Shown piece by piece: positions 25,679-36,922 of a stretch of DNA of 64,000 nucleotides; the first letter of the stretch is position 1; every line of letters starts with the position of its first letter. Origin of the DNA: Exiguobacterium sp. s48 (lineage in GTDB: Bacteria > Bacillota > Bacilli > Exiguobacteriales > Exiguobacteriaceae); NCBI RefSeq assembly GCF_018617395.1, contig NZ_JACSKC010000002.1, positions 124,001 through 188,000 on the forward strand, read 5' to 3'. The notes under the pieces are model-generated. The model saw nothing but the letters and a program-made list of their open reading frames with translations, did no database searches and was not told the DNA's origin. The position numbers and the translations under genes were made by a program.

Positions 25679-26386
25679 GTGTTCGACTTAAGCTTTTGGT
25701 TTGCACTCGGTTTTGCGGTGATTCACTTTTTTTCGGGAAAGCTCATTCATGTGCATGAAGTGCCGAGAAGCCGTTTTTTATCGATAGCAGGTGGAATTGC
25801 CGTTGCTTATGTGTTTCTTCATCTGTTGCCCGAGTTGAATGAGTATCAACGCGAACTCGAAGGAGAGATTGGAAATAATATCTTCGCTTCCCTCGAGAAC
25901 CATATCTTGATCATCAGTATGTTAGGACTGGCTGTCTTTTATGGGCTCGAACGATTCGCAACGGCCAATAAGCGTAAACAAAAACCGTATGTGTTTTGGA
26001 TTCACATCGGTTCCTTCACGCTTTATACGTTTAGCATCGGTTATGTGCTCGCAGAAAGTGAGTTCCAATCGAATGGGACGATGTTCCTCTATTTTGTGGC
26101 ACTCGGGATACACTTTGTAACGGTTGATCAAGGGTTACGTCAGCATCATCAGCAACTCTATGATCAGCGTGGCCGAATCTTTTTATCACTTGCTGTACTC
26201 ATCGGATGGGCAGTTGGCACCTTTGCGGAAGTGAATGATCTCGGATTATCGATTGTTGTCGCTTTTTTAGCAGGAGGTGTCATCTTGAATGTCATGAAAG
26301 AGGAGTTACCTGCTGAACGAGAAAGTAGTTTCGGTGCATTTTTGGTTGGGTTATTAGGTTATGCGTTGTTGTTACTCGTCATATGA
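25679..26386 (+). CDS. ZIP-like membrane protein
   Basis: About 235 residues from the GTG at 25679, chosen because GGGAGGG precedes it at six bases; a GTG at 25664 overlaps that site. Seven to eight hydrophobic segments. AVAYVFLHLLPELNE and the C-terminal AFLAGGVILNVMKEELP resemble ZIP-family metal transporters, but the classic paired His/Glu metal motifs are incomplete, so transport of metal is uncertain. Follows the MutS2-like gene by 63 bases without a terminator and may be co-transcribed. Confidence 0.6.
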   Translation: MFDLSFWFALGFAVIHFFSGKLIHVHEVPRSRFLSIAGGIAVAYVFLHLLPELNEYQRELEGEIGNNIFASLENHILIISMLGLAVFYGLERFATANKRKQKPYVFWIHIGSFTLYTFSIGYVLAESEFQSNGTMFLYFVALGIHFVTVDQGLRQHHQQLYDQRGRIFLSLAVLIGWAVGTFAEVNDLGLSIVVAFLAGGVILNVMKEELPAERESSFGAFLVGLLGYALLLLVI

Positions 26387-26417
26387 AAAGGCAGCCACCT
26401 CGAGTGACTGCCTTTTG
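26386..26417. terminator. Bidirectional intrinsic terminator
   Basis: AAAAGGCAGcCAC / GTGaCTGCCTTTT stem between convergent genes. Confidence 0.85.
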
Positions 26418-26419
26418 AC

Positions 26420-26992
26420 TTATAAGCTGTTGCTTTGATTTTCTACGTTGCTGTCGCTCTCTGTTGAAGCATCCTCATCTGAAGAAGATGAATCGTCATG
26501 ATGTGGACCGTGCCCATGTCCATGGCGACCACCTTCACGTCCACCACGCATACCGCGAGCATCTTCTAAGTCATCGTAACTTGTCACATCGGCAAAACGC
26601 TCTTCATGGTCAGCAAGGATTTGATCCGCTTCTTCTTGCGTTAAATTTCCTTCCTCCACAGCAGTCGCGAGTTTTTCTTCATGCGACGTCATGATGGCGT
26701 CGATGAACGCTTCAATGGAAATTCCTTTTTCTTCTGCGAGTTCAGGGAGAGATTGCCCGTTTTCACGAGCCGCATCCACTTCTTCTTCCGTTAAACCGAG
26801 CGCTTCGATGAGAGCGGCATGACCCGCTTCTCGGTCCCCGAACATACCGGGTCCTTTTTCACCACGATCACATTGTGTGGATTCTGTCGTTGTCGTTTCG
26901 TCCGTTGTCGTGTCATTCGTCGCGGCATATACGCCAGTGCCTGATACAGCCAAAAGACCGGCTAAGGCGATTGCTAGTTTTTTTGATTTCAT
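26420..26992 (-). CDS. Secreted DUF2680-like acidic protein
   Basis: 190 residues from the ATG at 26992 (GGAGGAGA upstream). A signal peptide (about 1-24, ending GVYAA) is followed by a Thr/Glu-rich stretch, then two helix-turn-helix-like units each with LTEEEVD or LTQEEADQIL and 'LAEEKGIS', as in DUF2680/YckD proteins. The C-terminus is His/Gly-rich then Ser/Asp/Glu-rich and likely disordered or metal-binding. It is divergent from a two-component system 145 bases away, suggesting it may be a regulated target or modulator. Function unknown. Confidence 0.68.
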   Translation of the reverse strand: MKSKKLAIALAGLLAVSGTGVYAATNDTTTDETTTTESTQCDRGEKGPGMFGDREAGHAALIEALGLTEEEVDAARENGQSLPELAEEKGISIEAFIDAIMTSHEEKLATAVEEGNLTQEEADQILADHEERFADVTSYDDLEDARGMRGGREGGRHGHGHGPHHDDSSSSDEDASTESDSNVENQSNSL

Positions 26993-27136
26993 GTGTATCT
27001 CCTCCTTTTGATACTTCAAGTGTAGAACTGAAGGCTTCGGAAGTTGTGAGGGAGTTGCAAGATTTCTGCAAATTGTCTTTGGGAAACGGTGGGACGATTG
27101 ATGGGTACGATATAATGGATGTGGAGGCGATATGAG

Positions 27137-27787
27137 ATGAACATACTCGTTGTGGAAGATGAACAGAAACTTGCGGACGGCATGTCCCGCTTTTTAACAT
27201 ATGCAGGGTTTGATGTGACCGTGGCGATGACCCTTGGAGAAGCGAAGCGACAGTTACACCAGCGCTTTGATGCAGTTTTACTCGACGTCCGTCTTCCTGA
27301 TGGAGAAGGATGGACCTTGATTCCAACGTTAAAAGCGCAACAGCCTGCTCCTGCAATTATCCTGACGACGGCTCGTGGTGAGGCAGATGATCGTGTATTT
27401 GGATTGGAACTTGGAGCGGATGACTACTTGGTCAAACCGATCGTCCTGAAAGAGTTGGAGATTCGGTTAAAGCGTCTCGTCAAACAGATAGATGTGATTC
27501 AGTTCGGCGCACTCACCATCGACATCAAATCGAGAATGGTGCAAGAAAATGGTCATCCTCTTCGTTTGACGAACAAGGAGTATGAATTGCTGTTATATCT
27601 TTGGAAGCATGTCGGGGAGGCGTTAGACCGAAACCGTTTGCTCGATGATGTGTGGGATTACGCATTTGTCGGAGATACACGTACGGTCGACACGCATATT
27701 AAACAATTGCGTGATAAATCACCAACATTAAAAGAGCGGCTGAAGACAGTTCACCGGGTCGGTTATCGATTAGAGGGACTGTCATGA
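27137..27787 (+). CDS. OmpR-family response regulator
   Basis: 216 residues from the ATG at 27137 (TGGAGGCGA upstream; an ATG at 27119 has none). Receiver domain with phospho-acceptor D50 (FDAVLLDVRLPDG) and conserved Lys in DDYLVKP; winged-helix DNA-binding domain with LTNKEYELLLYLWKH and the end TVHRVGYRLEG. First gene of an operon with its kinase and an ATPase gene. Confidence 0.92.
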   Translation: MNILVVEDEQKLADGMSRFLTYAGFDVTVAMTLGEAKRQLHQRFDAVLLDVRLPDGEGWTLIPTLKAQQPAPAIILTTARGEADDRVFGLELGADDYLVKPIVLKELEIRLKRLVKQIDVIQFGALTIDIKSRMVQENGHPLRLTNKEYELLLYLWKHVGEALDRNRLLDDVWDYAFVGDTRTVDTHIKQLRDKSPTLKERLKTVHRVGYRLEGLS

Positions 27788-29052
27788 ATCGATTAATGAA
27801 GAAGTTACTTTGGACGGCCATTCTACCGCTTGCCGTGATGGCCCTTTTAACATTTGGTCTCACCTCTCTCTTAATCGGACGTTTCGCAGAAGAGGAAACA
27901 TACACACAATTGGAGCGAGAGGCGGCGATTGTGTATGAAGCCATTCAAGAGGGGCGTGGAATCCCGGGGCAGCTTGACGTGCTGATATTCCAAAACGGGC
28001 AGCGTATTGAGTTCGAACGAGGTGGACGGATGCATCGCATGCCGCTCGTCACCCTTAATCCGAATGATTTAGCGATTCAAGATGAAGTGAGTGTGAACGG
28101 AACTCGCTTTTTGACATATTTACAAGAAGAAGGGGACATTCAAATTGTGACCTATAGCCCCGTTCCGTTCTCGAATCCACAATTCCAACAAATCTACCTC
28201 ATCTTAGCGGGCGGATTTATTCTGGCCCTGCTGGTCGCCATCGCTGTCACGTTTTGGATGAGTCGTCGACTCACGCGACCGCTCGTCGAGTTGAAACAAG
28301 CGACCGCATCAATTATGGAGGGACGACACGACATCACTCTACCGAATGTGACGAACGATGAGATTGGGGATTTGACTGTTACCATCGGACAAATGAACGC
28401 ATCACTTCAAGAAAAAGAAGCGCTTCAAAAATCGTTCATCTCTGGCGTGACGCATGATGTGCGTACACCGCTCGCCATCGTTCGAAATGAGGCGGAACTA
28501 TTAGAGCTTGGCGTTGTAAACGACAAAGAGATTGAAGCGACCGGAAAAAGTATTACCGAGGAAGTCGACCGAATCGACCGACTCGTCAATCAGATGCTTG
28601 AATACTCCAAATTGTCCGCAGGTTCCATTCCGCTTGAAATGGAATCGATTCAACTCGATGAATTGGTTCGTCGATTGACGCCACGCATGTCCGAGTGGTT
28701 CCGACAAAAAGACGTGACGCTCGATTTACAATTAGAACCTGTGACGATACAAGCCGATCGACTAGCGATGGAACGGGTTCTTTCGAACTTCTTGAGAAAT
28801 GCGTATGAGGCGAGCCCGATTGGGGGACGCATTACCATCAAACTGACACCGAATCGACTAGACGTGATAGACGAAGGGGAAGGGATTGACCCTGCCGTCC
28901 AATCTTCCATTTGGGGTATGTATGTGAAAGGGGACCGCTCTAACGGACATGGTTTAGGTCTCGCCATCACGAAACTACTTCTTGATGCACAAGGACTTTC
29001 ATATGGAGTCGATTCAGATAAGGGGGCGACGTTTTGGATCGGATGGACATGA
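27784..29052 (+). CDS. Sensor histidine kinase
   Basis: 422 residues; start overlaps the regulator stop (ATGA). Two membrane helices (about 9-31 and 135-160) enclose an extracytoplasmic sensor of about 100 residues. HAMP domain (about 160-210), phospho-acceptor H224 in SGVTHDVRTPLAI, and ATPase boxes with NFLRNAYEAS (N), DVIDEGEGI (G1) and GHGLGLAITK (G2). Partner of the preceding response regulator; the signal is unknown. Confidence 0.92.
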   Translation: MNRLMKKLLWTAILPLAVMALLTFGLTSLLIGRFAEEETYTQLEREAAIVYEAIQEGRGIPGQLDVLIFQNGQRIEFERGGRMHRMPLVTLNPNDLAIQDEVSVNGTRFLTYLQEEGDIQIVTYSPVPFSNPQFQQIYLILAGGFILALLVAIAVTFWMSRRLTRPLVELKQATASIMEGRHDITLPNVTNDEIGDLTVTIGQMNASLQEKEALQKSFISGVTHDVRTPLAIVRNEAELLELGVVNDKEIEATGKSITEEVDRIDRLVNQMLEYSKLSAGSIPLEMESIQLDELVRRLTPRMSEWFRQKDVTLDLQLEPVTIQADRLAMERVLSNFLRNAYEASPIGGRITIKLTPNRLDVIDEGEGIDPAVQSSIWGMYVKGDRSNGHGLGLAITKLLLDAQGLSYGVDSDKGATFWIGWT

Positions 29053-29786
29053 CTTTATTTTTACGAGGGGTGCGGTTAGAGAAAGACCGCATCCAATCAA
29101 CGGGTTATCCGTACTCGTTACCCATCTTTCAGACACTCGATGAACTGACGTTTCATCATCCGGTCACGTTTCTCGTTGGAGAGAACGGGAGTGGAAAGTC
29201 GACGTTGATTGAGGGGATGGCGGTCGCGGCTGGATTCAACCCAGAAGGCGGAGCACCTTCCTTCCAATTCGAAACGGAGTCAACGCATAGTTCTTTGTAT
29301 GAAGCGCTACGCCCGATTCGAGGACCGTATCGTCCGAAAGACGGATTTTTCTTACGTGCGGAGACGGCATATCAGTTGTCGAGTTACGTAGATGAGATGG
29401 CGAAACTTGGACCTGACATGGAGCGGTTCTATGAAGCATACGGAGGACGTTCCCTTCACGAACAGTCTCACGGGGAAGCGTTTCTTTCCCTCATGTTGCA
29501 TCGATTCCGTGGGTCAGGTCTTTATATTTTAGATGAGCCGGAGGCCGCATTGTCACCGATGCGTCAACTGACGATGCTCGCACGCATGCATGAACTTGTC
29601 CAGTCCGGCAGTCAATTCATCATCGCGAGCCACTCACCGATCTTGATGTCGTATCCAGGTGCGATGATTTTACAAGTGGAGACGGGACTTACTCCGACGT
29701 CGTTTGACGACCTCGAACATGTACGTGTGATGCGAGACTATTTGGATGCGCCAGAGCGGATGCAGCGAATCTTATTTGAAGAGTAA
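29049..29786 (+). CDS. AAA family ATPase (SMC/ABC-like)
   Basis: 245 residues from the ATG at 29049, which overlaps the kinase stop (ATGA). Walker A GENGSGKS at residues 44-51, a Q-loop-like segment, Walker B with LYILDEPEAALSP, and IIASHSPILMSYPGA. This is the OLD/RecF-like single-domain ATPase type common next to transport or regulatory genes. Coupled translation with the kinase suggests a shared function, which is not known. Confidence 0.8.
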   Translation: MTLFLRGVRLEKDRIQSTGYPYSLPIFQTLDELTFHHPVTFLVGENGSGKSTLIEGMAVAAGFNPEGGAPSFQFETESTHSSLYEALRPIRGPYRPKDGFFLRAETAYQLSSYVDEMAKLGPDMERFYEAYGGRSLHEQSHGEAFLSLMLHRFRGSGLYILDEPEAALSPMRQLTMLARMHELVQSGSQFIIASHSPILMSYPGAMILQVETGLTPTSFDDLEHVRVMRDYLDAPERMQRILFEE

Positions 29787-29797
29787 AACGGTCACGA

Positions 29798-29811
29798 TGT
29801 AAGCGGTTTAC
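29798..29811 (+). promoter_or_regulatory. Possible cre-like box upstream of licT
   Basis: TGTAAGCGGTTTAC is a near-palindrome that resembles a cre site but mismatches the consensus at its last two positions. It ends nine bases before the -35. Confidence 0.35.
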
Positions 29812-29819
29812 TTTTTGTG

Positions 29820-29848
29820 TTGACGTCAAGATTTCTAGGGAGTATGCT
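29820..29848 (+). promoter_or_regulatory. Sigma-A promoter of the licT-bglP-bglH operon
   Basis: TTGACG, 17 bases, TATGCT. It lies about 30 bases upstream of the first RAT element. Confidence 0.65.
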
Positions 29849-29876
29849 TATATCGAAAAGAAGAAAATCCACTTTG

Positions 29877-29906
29877 GGATTGTTACTGGTGATGCAGGCA
29901 AAACCT
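29877..29906 (+). promoter_or_regulatory. RAT antiterminator element 1 (LicT site)
   Basis: Contains GGATTGTTACTG and GCAGGCAAAACCT, the two conserved blocks of LicT/BglG-type RAT sites, and its 3' end overlaps the 5' arm of the terminator at 29901. It precedes licT itself, so LicT controls its own expression. Confidence 0.88.
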
Positions 29907-29959
29907 AAATTGACGCCACGACTCCATATTGGATACTGGTGTGAATTTAGGTTTTTTTC
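29901..29959 (+). terminator. LicT-controlled terminator before licT
   Basis: AAACCTAAATT / AATTTAGGTTT stem of 11 bp with a further inner pairing, followed by seven T and a C. Confidence 0.87.
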
Positions 29960-29997
29960 TTTTCAGTTCAGTGGAATGAGAGTGAGGTGAGGAGACC

Positions 29998-30849
29998 ATG
30001 CAGATTTCAAAAGTGTTCAATAATAACGTTGTAGCGATTGATGCGAACGGTCAAGAACAAGTCGTGATGGGACGTGGAATTGCGTTTCAAAAACGACCGG
30101 GCGATGCGATTGATCAGACGCGAATCGAAAAAATCTTTACGCTCGAGAGTAAAGAGAGTTATGAACGTTTCGTGCACTTTTTAAATGAAATGCCGACAGC
30201 TGAGATGGAGACCGTGAAACAGATTGTCAAGTTGGCCGAACAACGATTGAATCAACCAATCCATGATTCGCTCTATGTGACACTAGCGGATCACCTTCAT
30301 TTTGCACTCAGTCGGTATCGGGATGGAATCCAGATTCGAAATCCTCTCGTTTGGGAAGTGAAACGGTTTTATGCGCCAGAGTTCGCCATTGGAAAAGAAG
30401 CAGTGAAACTGATTAATGAGCAACATGAGGTCACGTTAGATGAGGACGAGGCCGTTGCGATCGCCTTACACCTCGTCAATGCGACAATGTCGGGTGTCAA
30501 AGCCGAAAACTTGCATCTCGTCACGGAAATGACAAGGGCTACCCAAGCCATTTTAACGATTATTACGTATCATTTTCAAATTGAATTGGACGAAGAATCA
30601 TACGCCTATTCTCGATTCCTGACCCACTTAAAATATTTTGTGCAGCGCCTCGCGTCGGGAGAAAAGGTCAAGTCCACGGGTGACGAAACCTTATTTCTCA
30701 TGGTAAAACAGCGATATCCGGAAGCGTTTGAATGCGTCGAAAAAATCGCTGGATTGATCGCGACGAAATATCGTTATGACGTGTCGATGGACGAACGATT
30801 ATACATGATGATTCACATCGAAAACTTAATGAAAGAACGACGATCCTAA
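29998..30849 (+). CDS. licT: Transcription antiterminator LicT
   Basis: 283 residues: CAT RNA-binding domain (1-55, MQISKVFNNNVVAIDANGQE) and two PRDs with the regulatory histidines in DHLHFALSRY and VAIALHLVN. In the presence of beta-glucosides LicT binds the RAT and lets transcription pass into bglP and bglH. First gene of the operon; the RAT and terminator for the next gene begin right after its stop. Confidence 0.92.
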   Translation: MQISKVFNNNVVAIDANGQEQVVMGRGIAFQKRPGDAIDQTRIEKIFTLESKESYERFVHFLNEMPTAEMETVKQIVKLAEQRLNQPIHDSLYVTLADHLHFALSRYRDGIQIRNPLVWEVKRFYAPEFAIGKEAVKLINEQHEVTLDEDEAVAIALHLVNATMSGVKAENLHLVTEMTRATQAILTIITYHFQIELDEESYAYSRFLTHLKYFVQRLASGEKVKSTGDETLFLMVKQRYPEAFECVEKIAGLIATKYRYDVSMDERLYMMIHIENLMKERRS

Positions 30850-30879
30850 GGATGGTTACTGATGATGCAGGCCAAACCT
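30850..30879 (+). promoter_or_regulatory. RAT antiterminator element 2 (LicT site)
   Basis: Begins GGATGGTTACTG, immediately after the licT stop, and contains GCAGGCCAAACCT. It differs from element 1 at few positions and overlaps the next terminator. Confidence 0.88.
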
Positions 30880-30920
30880 AAATGACTACACAACCTGTTG
30901 TGTGGTGATTTAGGTTTTTC
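30874..30920 (+). terminator. LicT-controlled terminator before bglP
   Basis: AAACCTAAAT / ATTTAGGTTT stem with an inner ACTACACAA / TTGTGTGGT stem and a T run. Confidence 0.86.
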
Positions 30921-30939
30921 TTTTTATTCAAAATGATGA

Positions 30940-34263
<3,324 letters not shown>

Positions 34264-34264
<1 letters not shown>

Positions 34265-34290
34265 AAAAGGCGGCCGCGGCCGCCTTTTTT
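34264..34290 (+). terminator. Intrinsic terminator of the bgl operon
   Basis: GGCGGC / GCCGCC stem with CGCG loop and six T, flanked by A residues. Confidence 0.85.
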
Positions 34291-34382
34291 CATGTTTTCG
34301 TGATTTTTCGCAATAAGATGATCGCAAGGCTAACGCCCCCGGCAATCAACATGTACAAGAGAATCTCCATCCACGTGCTCAT
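34290..34382 (-). CDS. 30-residue single-span membrane protein
   Basis: MSTWMEILLYM then LIAGGVSLAIILL and the basic tail RKITKT, so the N-terminus is probably outside. The ATG at 34382 overlaps the stop of the upstream gene as ATGA, so it can be translationally coupled to it; a weak GGGGA site precedes it. Unknown function; the coupling makes it more likely real. Confidence 0.5.
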   Translation of the reverse strand: MSTWMEILLYMLIAGGVSLAIILLRKITKT

Positions 34383-34816
34383 TCGTCGTCCCCATCAGCA
34401 AATACAGCGAGCTCCCCTTGCGGCATCGCGACCAAAAGATAGGCGTCTCCACCAAGTGGTCGTGCGTCTCCCGCTTGCCAGCATTCAAAATGCTCTTGAT
34501 ATCCGTTGATGAATAGGAGAGAACCTGATTCAAATTCCAGTTCGAGATGGGGGTGTTCGTCACCGAGTCGTACGTGATGGATGCGCTCTCGTCTTAAGCG
34601 CATGAGCTGTTCGAGTTGTTCACCTTCGTCAAACGTACTTTGCGTCGCATGGACATGCCATGGTCCCTCGATGGAGATCCAAGATTCCAGTCCTTGACGA
34701 CTGAAATAGAGAAGATGATGGTTCGGGCCAGAACCGAAATCGATTCCGACAAAAGAAGAGGCGGTAAAGAGGTGATGCAAAATAGATGTCGCTTGTTCGT
34801 GCTCTGTGGTAGACAC
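34379..34816 (-). CDS. Unknown soluble protein
   Basis: 145 residues from a GTG at 34816 with GAGGTG upstream. Soluble, acidic, with alternating beta-type stretches (SWISIEGPWHVHATQ, LELEFESGSLLFINGY). I do not recognise the family. A Fur-box-like sequence lies just upstream. Coupled to a 30-residue membrane protein at its end. Confidence 0.62.
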   Translation of the reverse strand: MSTTEHEQATSILHHLFTASSFVGIDFGSGPNHHLLYFSRQGLESWISIEGPWHVHATQSTFDEGEQLEQLMRLRRERIHHVRLGDEHPHLELEFESGSLLFINGYQEHFECWQAGDARPLGGDAYLLVAMPQGELAVFADGDDE

Positions 34817-34838
34817 ACCGTCACCTCGCTTTAAAGAG

Positions 34839-34853
34839 TTGTTATGATTATCA
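34839..34853 (-). promoter_or_regulatory. Possible Fur box
   Basis: The sequence TTGTTATGATTATCA (plus strand) matches TGATAATNATTATCA at 11 of 14 defined positions, with the right half perfect. It lies about 25 bases upstream of the GTG start of the unknown gene. Confidence 0.4.
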
Positions 34854-34957
34854 TTTCACGTTACCACGCTAAAGTAAACGAATCTAACTCAATCTAGAAA
34901 AGAAATCGCAAATGATTCGTAAAGTATAATGTTGATTTATTTCTCATTTATGTATAC

Positions 34958-34993
34958 GAAAAAACGGACATTCACGATGAACGTCCGTTTTTC
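34958..34993 (-). terminator. Intrinsic terminator of the isomerase-kinase gene
   Basis: On the minus strand ACGGACGTTCA / TGAATGTCCGT stem followed by a run of T. Confidence 0.85.
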
Positions 34994-35001
34994 AAATTTC
35001 A

Positions 35002-36789
35002 TTATGCTTCGACAAAGGCAGCGCCAATCACGCCCGCATCTCCTGACAATTGAGTGAGGCATAGACACGTTTTTCCACTAGCATGTGGATACATTTTATT
35101 CGAAACTGCTTGTTGTAATTCGTTCCAAAATAATGAGGCCGACATCATGACGCCGCCCTCTAATACAATCACATCAGGATCGACGGTATGAATGATATTA
35201 GCTAGTCCGCTGGCCAGTTCCTCGACGAAGTGATGGCGGTACTCATCATCTAATAATAGCGAAGGGACGTTTGTATACCCCTTTTCGCTTGCGCGATTCA
35301 TGAGCGCCGTACCACTAGCGAGTGATTCGAGAGAGCCTCGATTCAGTACAGGGTGAGCTGGTCCGTTCGAACGGATAATCATATTTCCGATTTCACCGGC
35401 ACTGCCGTTCGCCCCTCGAATGACTTGATGTTTATAGACATATCCGCCACCAATCCCTGTGCTGACTGTTACATAAAAAACAGAATCGAATCCTTTCCCT
35501 GCCCCAAATTTGGCTTCTGCGAGAGCTGCCGCATTCGCGTCGTTTTCAAGGGTGACAGAATAGCCGAGACGCTGTGTTAAAGGCTCAACGATTTTTTGAT
35601 TGTGCCAATTCGGAAGATTTGGAGGAGTTAAAAACATTCCCTGTTTCAAATCGAGTGGACCGGGTGCCACAAGCCCGACATGCTGGATATCGAATTCAAC
35701 ATTGAATTGATGAATCGCAGTCTCGATAGATTGTAATGCCTCTTCAAAAGGAAGGTGAGGCTGCGTGTTAAACGTAAGTTGTTTTAGTACTTCACCATTG
35801 AGTGAAACAGCCGCAATCCGAGTGTTCGTCCCTCCTAAATCGATCCCGATTCGGACGACTTGCTTCTCATCGGAAGGAACACCAGTCACTAAACAAGTCG
35901 CTTCTCCCTCAATCAAGAACGACTCATTGGCCGGGAGAAGGAGTGTACCTCCCGTAGGTACTTCCATCTCATCAATGATTAATGTTCCTTGCACGACAGA
36001 TAGTAACCGAAACGTGTCGGTCGAAATCTTTTCTTTCACTGTAACGTGCCATTTTTCCACGAAGAAGAATGGATTCTTCGTCAAACGTGTTCGAAAGTGA
36101 TCGAGTTGACGGATTGGTTCGCTATAGCCAAGGTGAGGGACGAAAGAAGCGAGGACTCCCTTCTCTACGTGAAGCTCACGAGGACGACCGGTCGTCACAT
36201 CTACTCGCTCGTAATCGTATAGACGATAGGTTGTGTCCGAACTTTGTTGAATTTCCAGTACGCATACCCCTTTTGTCAACGCATGCACCGTTCCAGCTGG
36301 GACATAGAAAAAATCACCGGCATGAATCGGTTTTCGTATCAAGCCGTTTTCCAAATCGCCTGTTTCAAGCGCTTTGTTGAAATTTTCCAAGGTGGTATAG
36401 GAGTGACCGTAAATGAGTGTCGCATCTGCCGGAGCATCGAGAATGTACCAACATTCATTTTTTCCATATGGTTCATTTTCGAGTCGGTTTGCCAACAAAT
36501 CATTCGGATGAACTTGAATAGACAAATCATCGTTTGCATCAATCCATTTAATTAATAGCGGAAACACATCCGAGCTAATTTGAAACAACTCTGGATGTTG
36601 TTGATAGAGTTCATGCAAAGAAAGGCCAATGTAAGGTCCAGAAGCAACTGCTGAACTGCCTTTTTCTAATGCAGAAGCCGTCCAGGCTTCACCAATCGAA
36701 GGGTCATTGTATTCGAAACCAAATCGCTTCAGACGCTCCCCTCCCCAAAGTCGGTGTTGATAGTGTGGTTGTAAAAGAATAGCGCTCAT
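35002..36789 (-). CDS. Fusion of mannose-6-phosphate isomerase (GmuF-like) and ROK sugar kinase (GmuE-like)
   Basis: 595 residues. Residues 1-310 are a class I phosphomannose isomerase of the usual Bacillus length, with the metal-site segments SIQVHPND, GKNECWYIL, VPAGTVHALTK and EIQQSSDTTYR. Residues 311-595 are a ROK kinase beginning IGIDLGGTNTR (ATP site), with the catalytic Asp in LENDANAAALAEA and STGIGGGYV. The CxCGxxGCxE zinc motif of most ROK kinases is replaced by a Cys-free NRGSLES stretch. The kinase would turn mannose into mannose-6-phosphate and the isomerase into fructose-6-phosphate. B. subtilis has these as separate gmuE and gmuF. ATG at 36789; divergent from the gmu operon. 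Confidence 0.85.
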   Translation of the reverse strand: MSAILLQPHYQHRLWGGERLKRFGFEYNDPSIGEAWTASALEKGSSAVASGPYIGLSLHELYQQHPELFQISSDVFPLLIKWIDANDDLSIQVHPNDLLANRLENEPYGKNECWYILDAPADATLIYGHSYTTLENFNKALETGDLENGLIRKPIHAGDFFYVPAGTVHALTKGVCVLEIQQSSDTTYRLYDYERVDVTTGRPRELHVEKGVLASFVPHLGYSEPIRQLDHFRTRLTKNPFFFVEKWHVTVKEKISTDTFRLLSVVQGTLIIDEMEVPTGGTLLLPANESFLIEGEATCLVTGVPSDEKQVVRIGIDLGGTNTRIAAVSLNGEVLKQLTFNTQPHLPFEEALQSIETAIHQFNVEFDIQHVGLVAPGPLDLKQGMFLTPPNLPNWHNQKIVEPLTQRLGYSVTLENDANAAALAEAKFGAGKGFDSVFYVTVSTGIGGGYVYKHQVIRGANGSAGEIGNMIIRSNGPAHPVLNRGSLESLASGTALMNRASEKGYTNVPSLLLDDEYRHHFVEELASGLANIIHTVDPDVIVLEGGVMMSASLFWNELQQAVSNKMYPHASGKTCLCLTQLSGDAGVIGAAFVEA

Positions 36790-36856
36790 ATTCCATCCTC
36801 CTATTGTTTAATATACACTTATGAATTTAAAAACTAAACAAAGTTTAAATCAAGTA

Positions 36857-36884
36857 TAGACATGAAATAAATCATGTGTATAAT
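36857..36884 (+). promoter_or_regulatory. Sigma-A promoter of the gmu operon with inverted repeat
   Basis: TAGACA, 16 bases, TATAAT. A perfect inverted repeat ACATGA-6-TCATGT (36860-36877) fills the spacer, a likely operator for the GntR-type regulator encoded at the operon end. Confidence 0.65.
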
Positions 36885-36889
36885 AAAAT

Positions 36890-36904
36890 ATGTAAACGAT
36901 TTCA
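36890..36904 (+). promoter_or_regulatory. cre site (CcpA box)
   Basis: ATGTAAACGATTTCA fits WTGNAANCGNWNNCW at every defined base. It overlaps the transcription start region of the gmu operon, an expected position for glucose repression. Confidence 0.72.
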
Positions 36905-36922
36905 AATAAGGAGTGAGGACAC

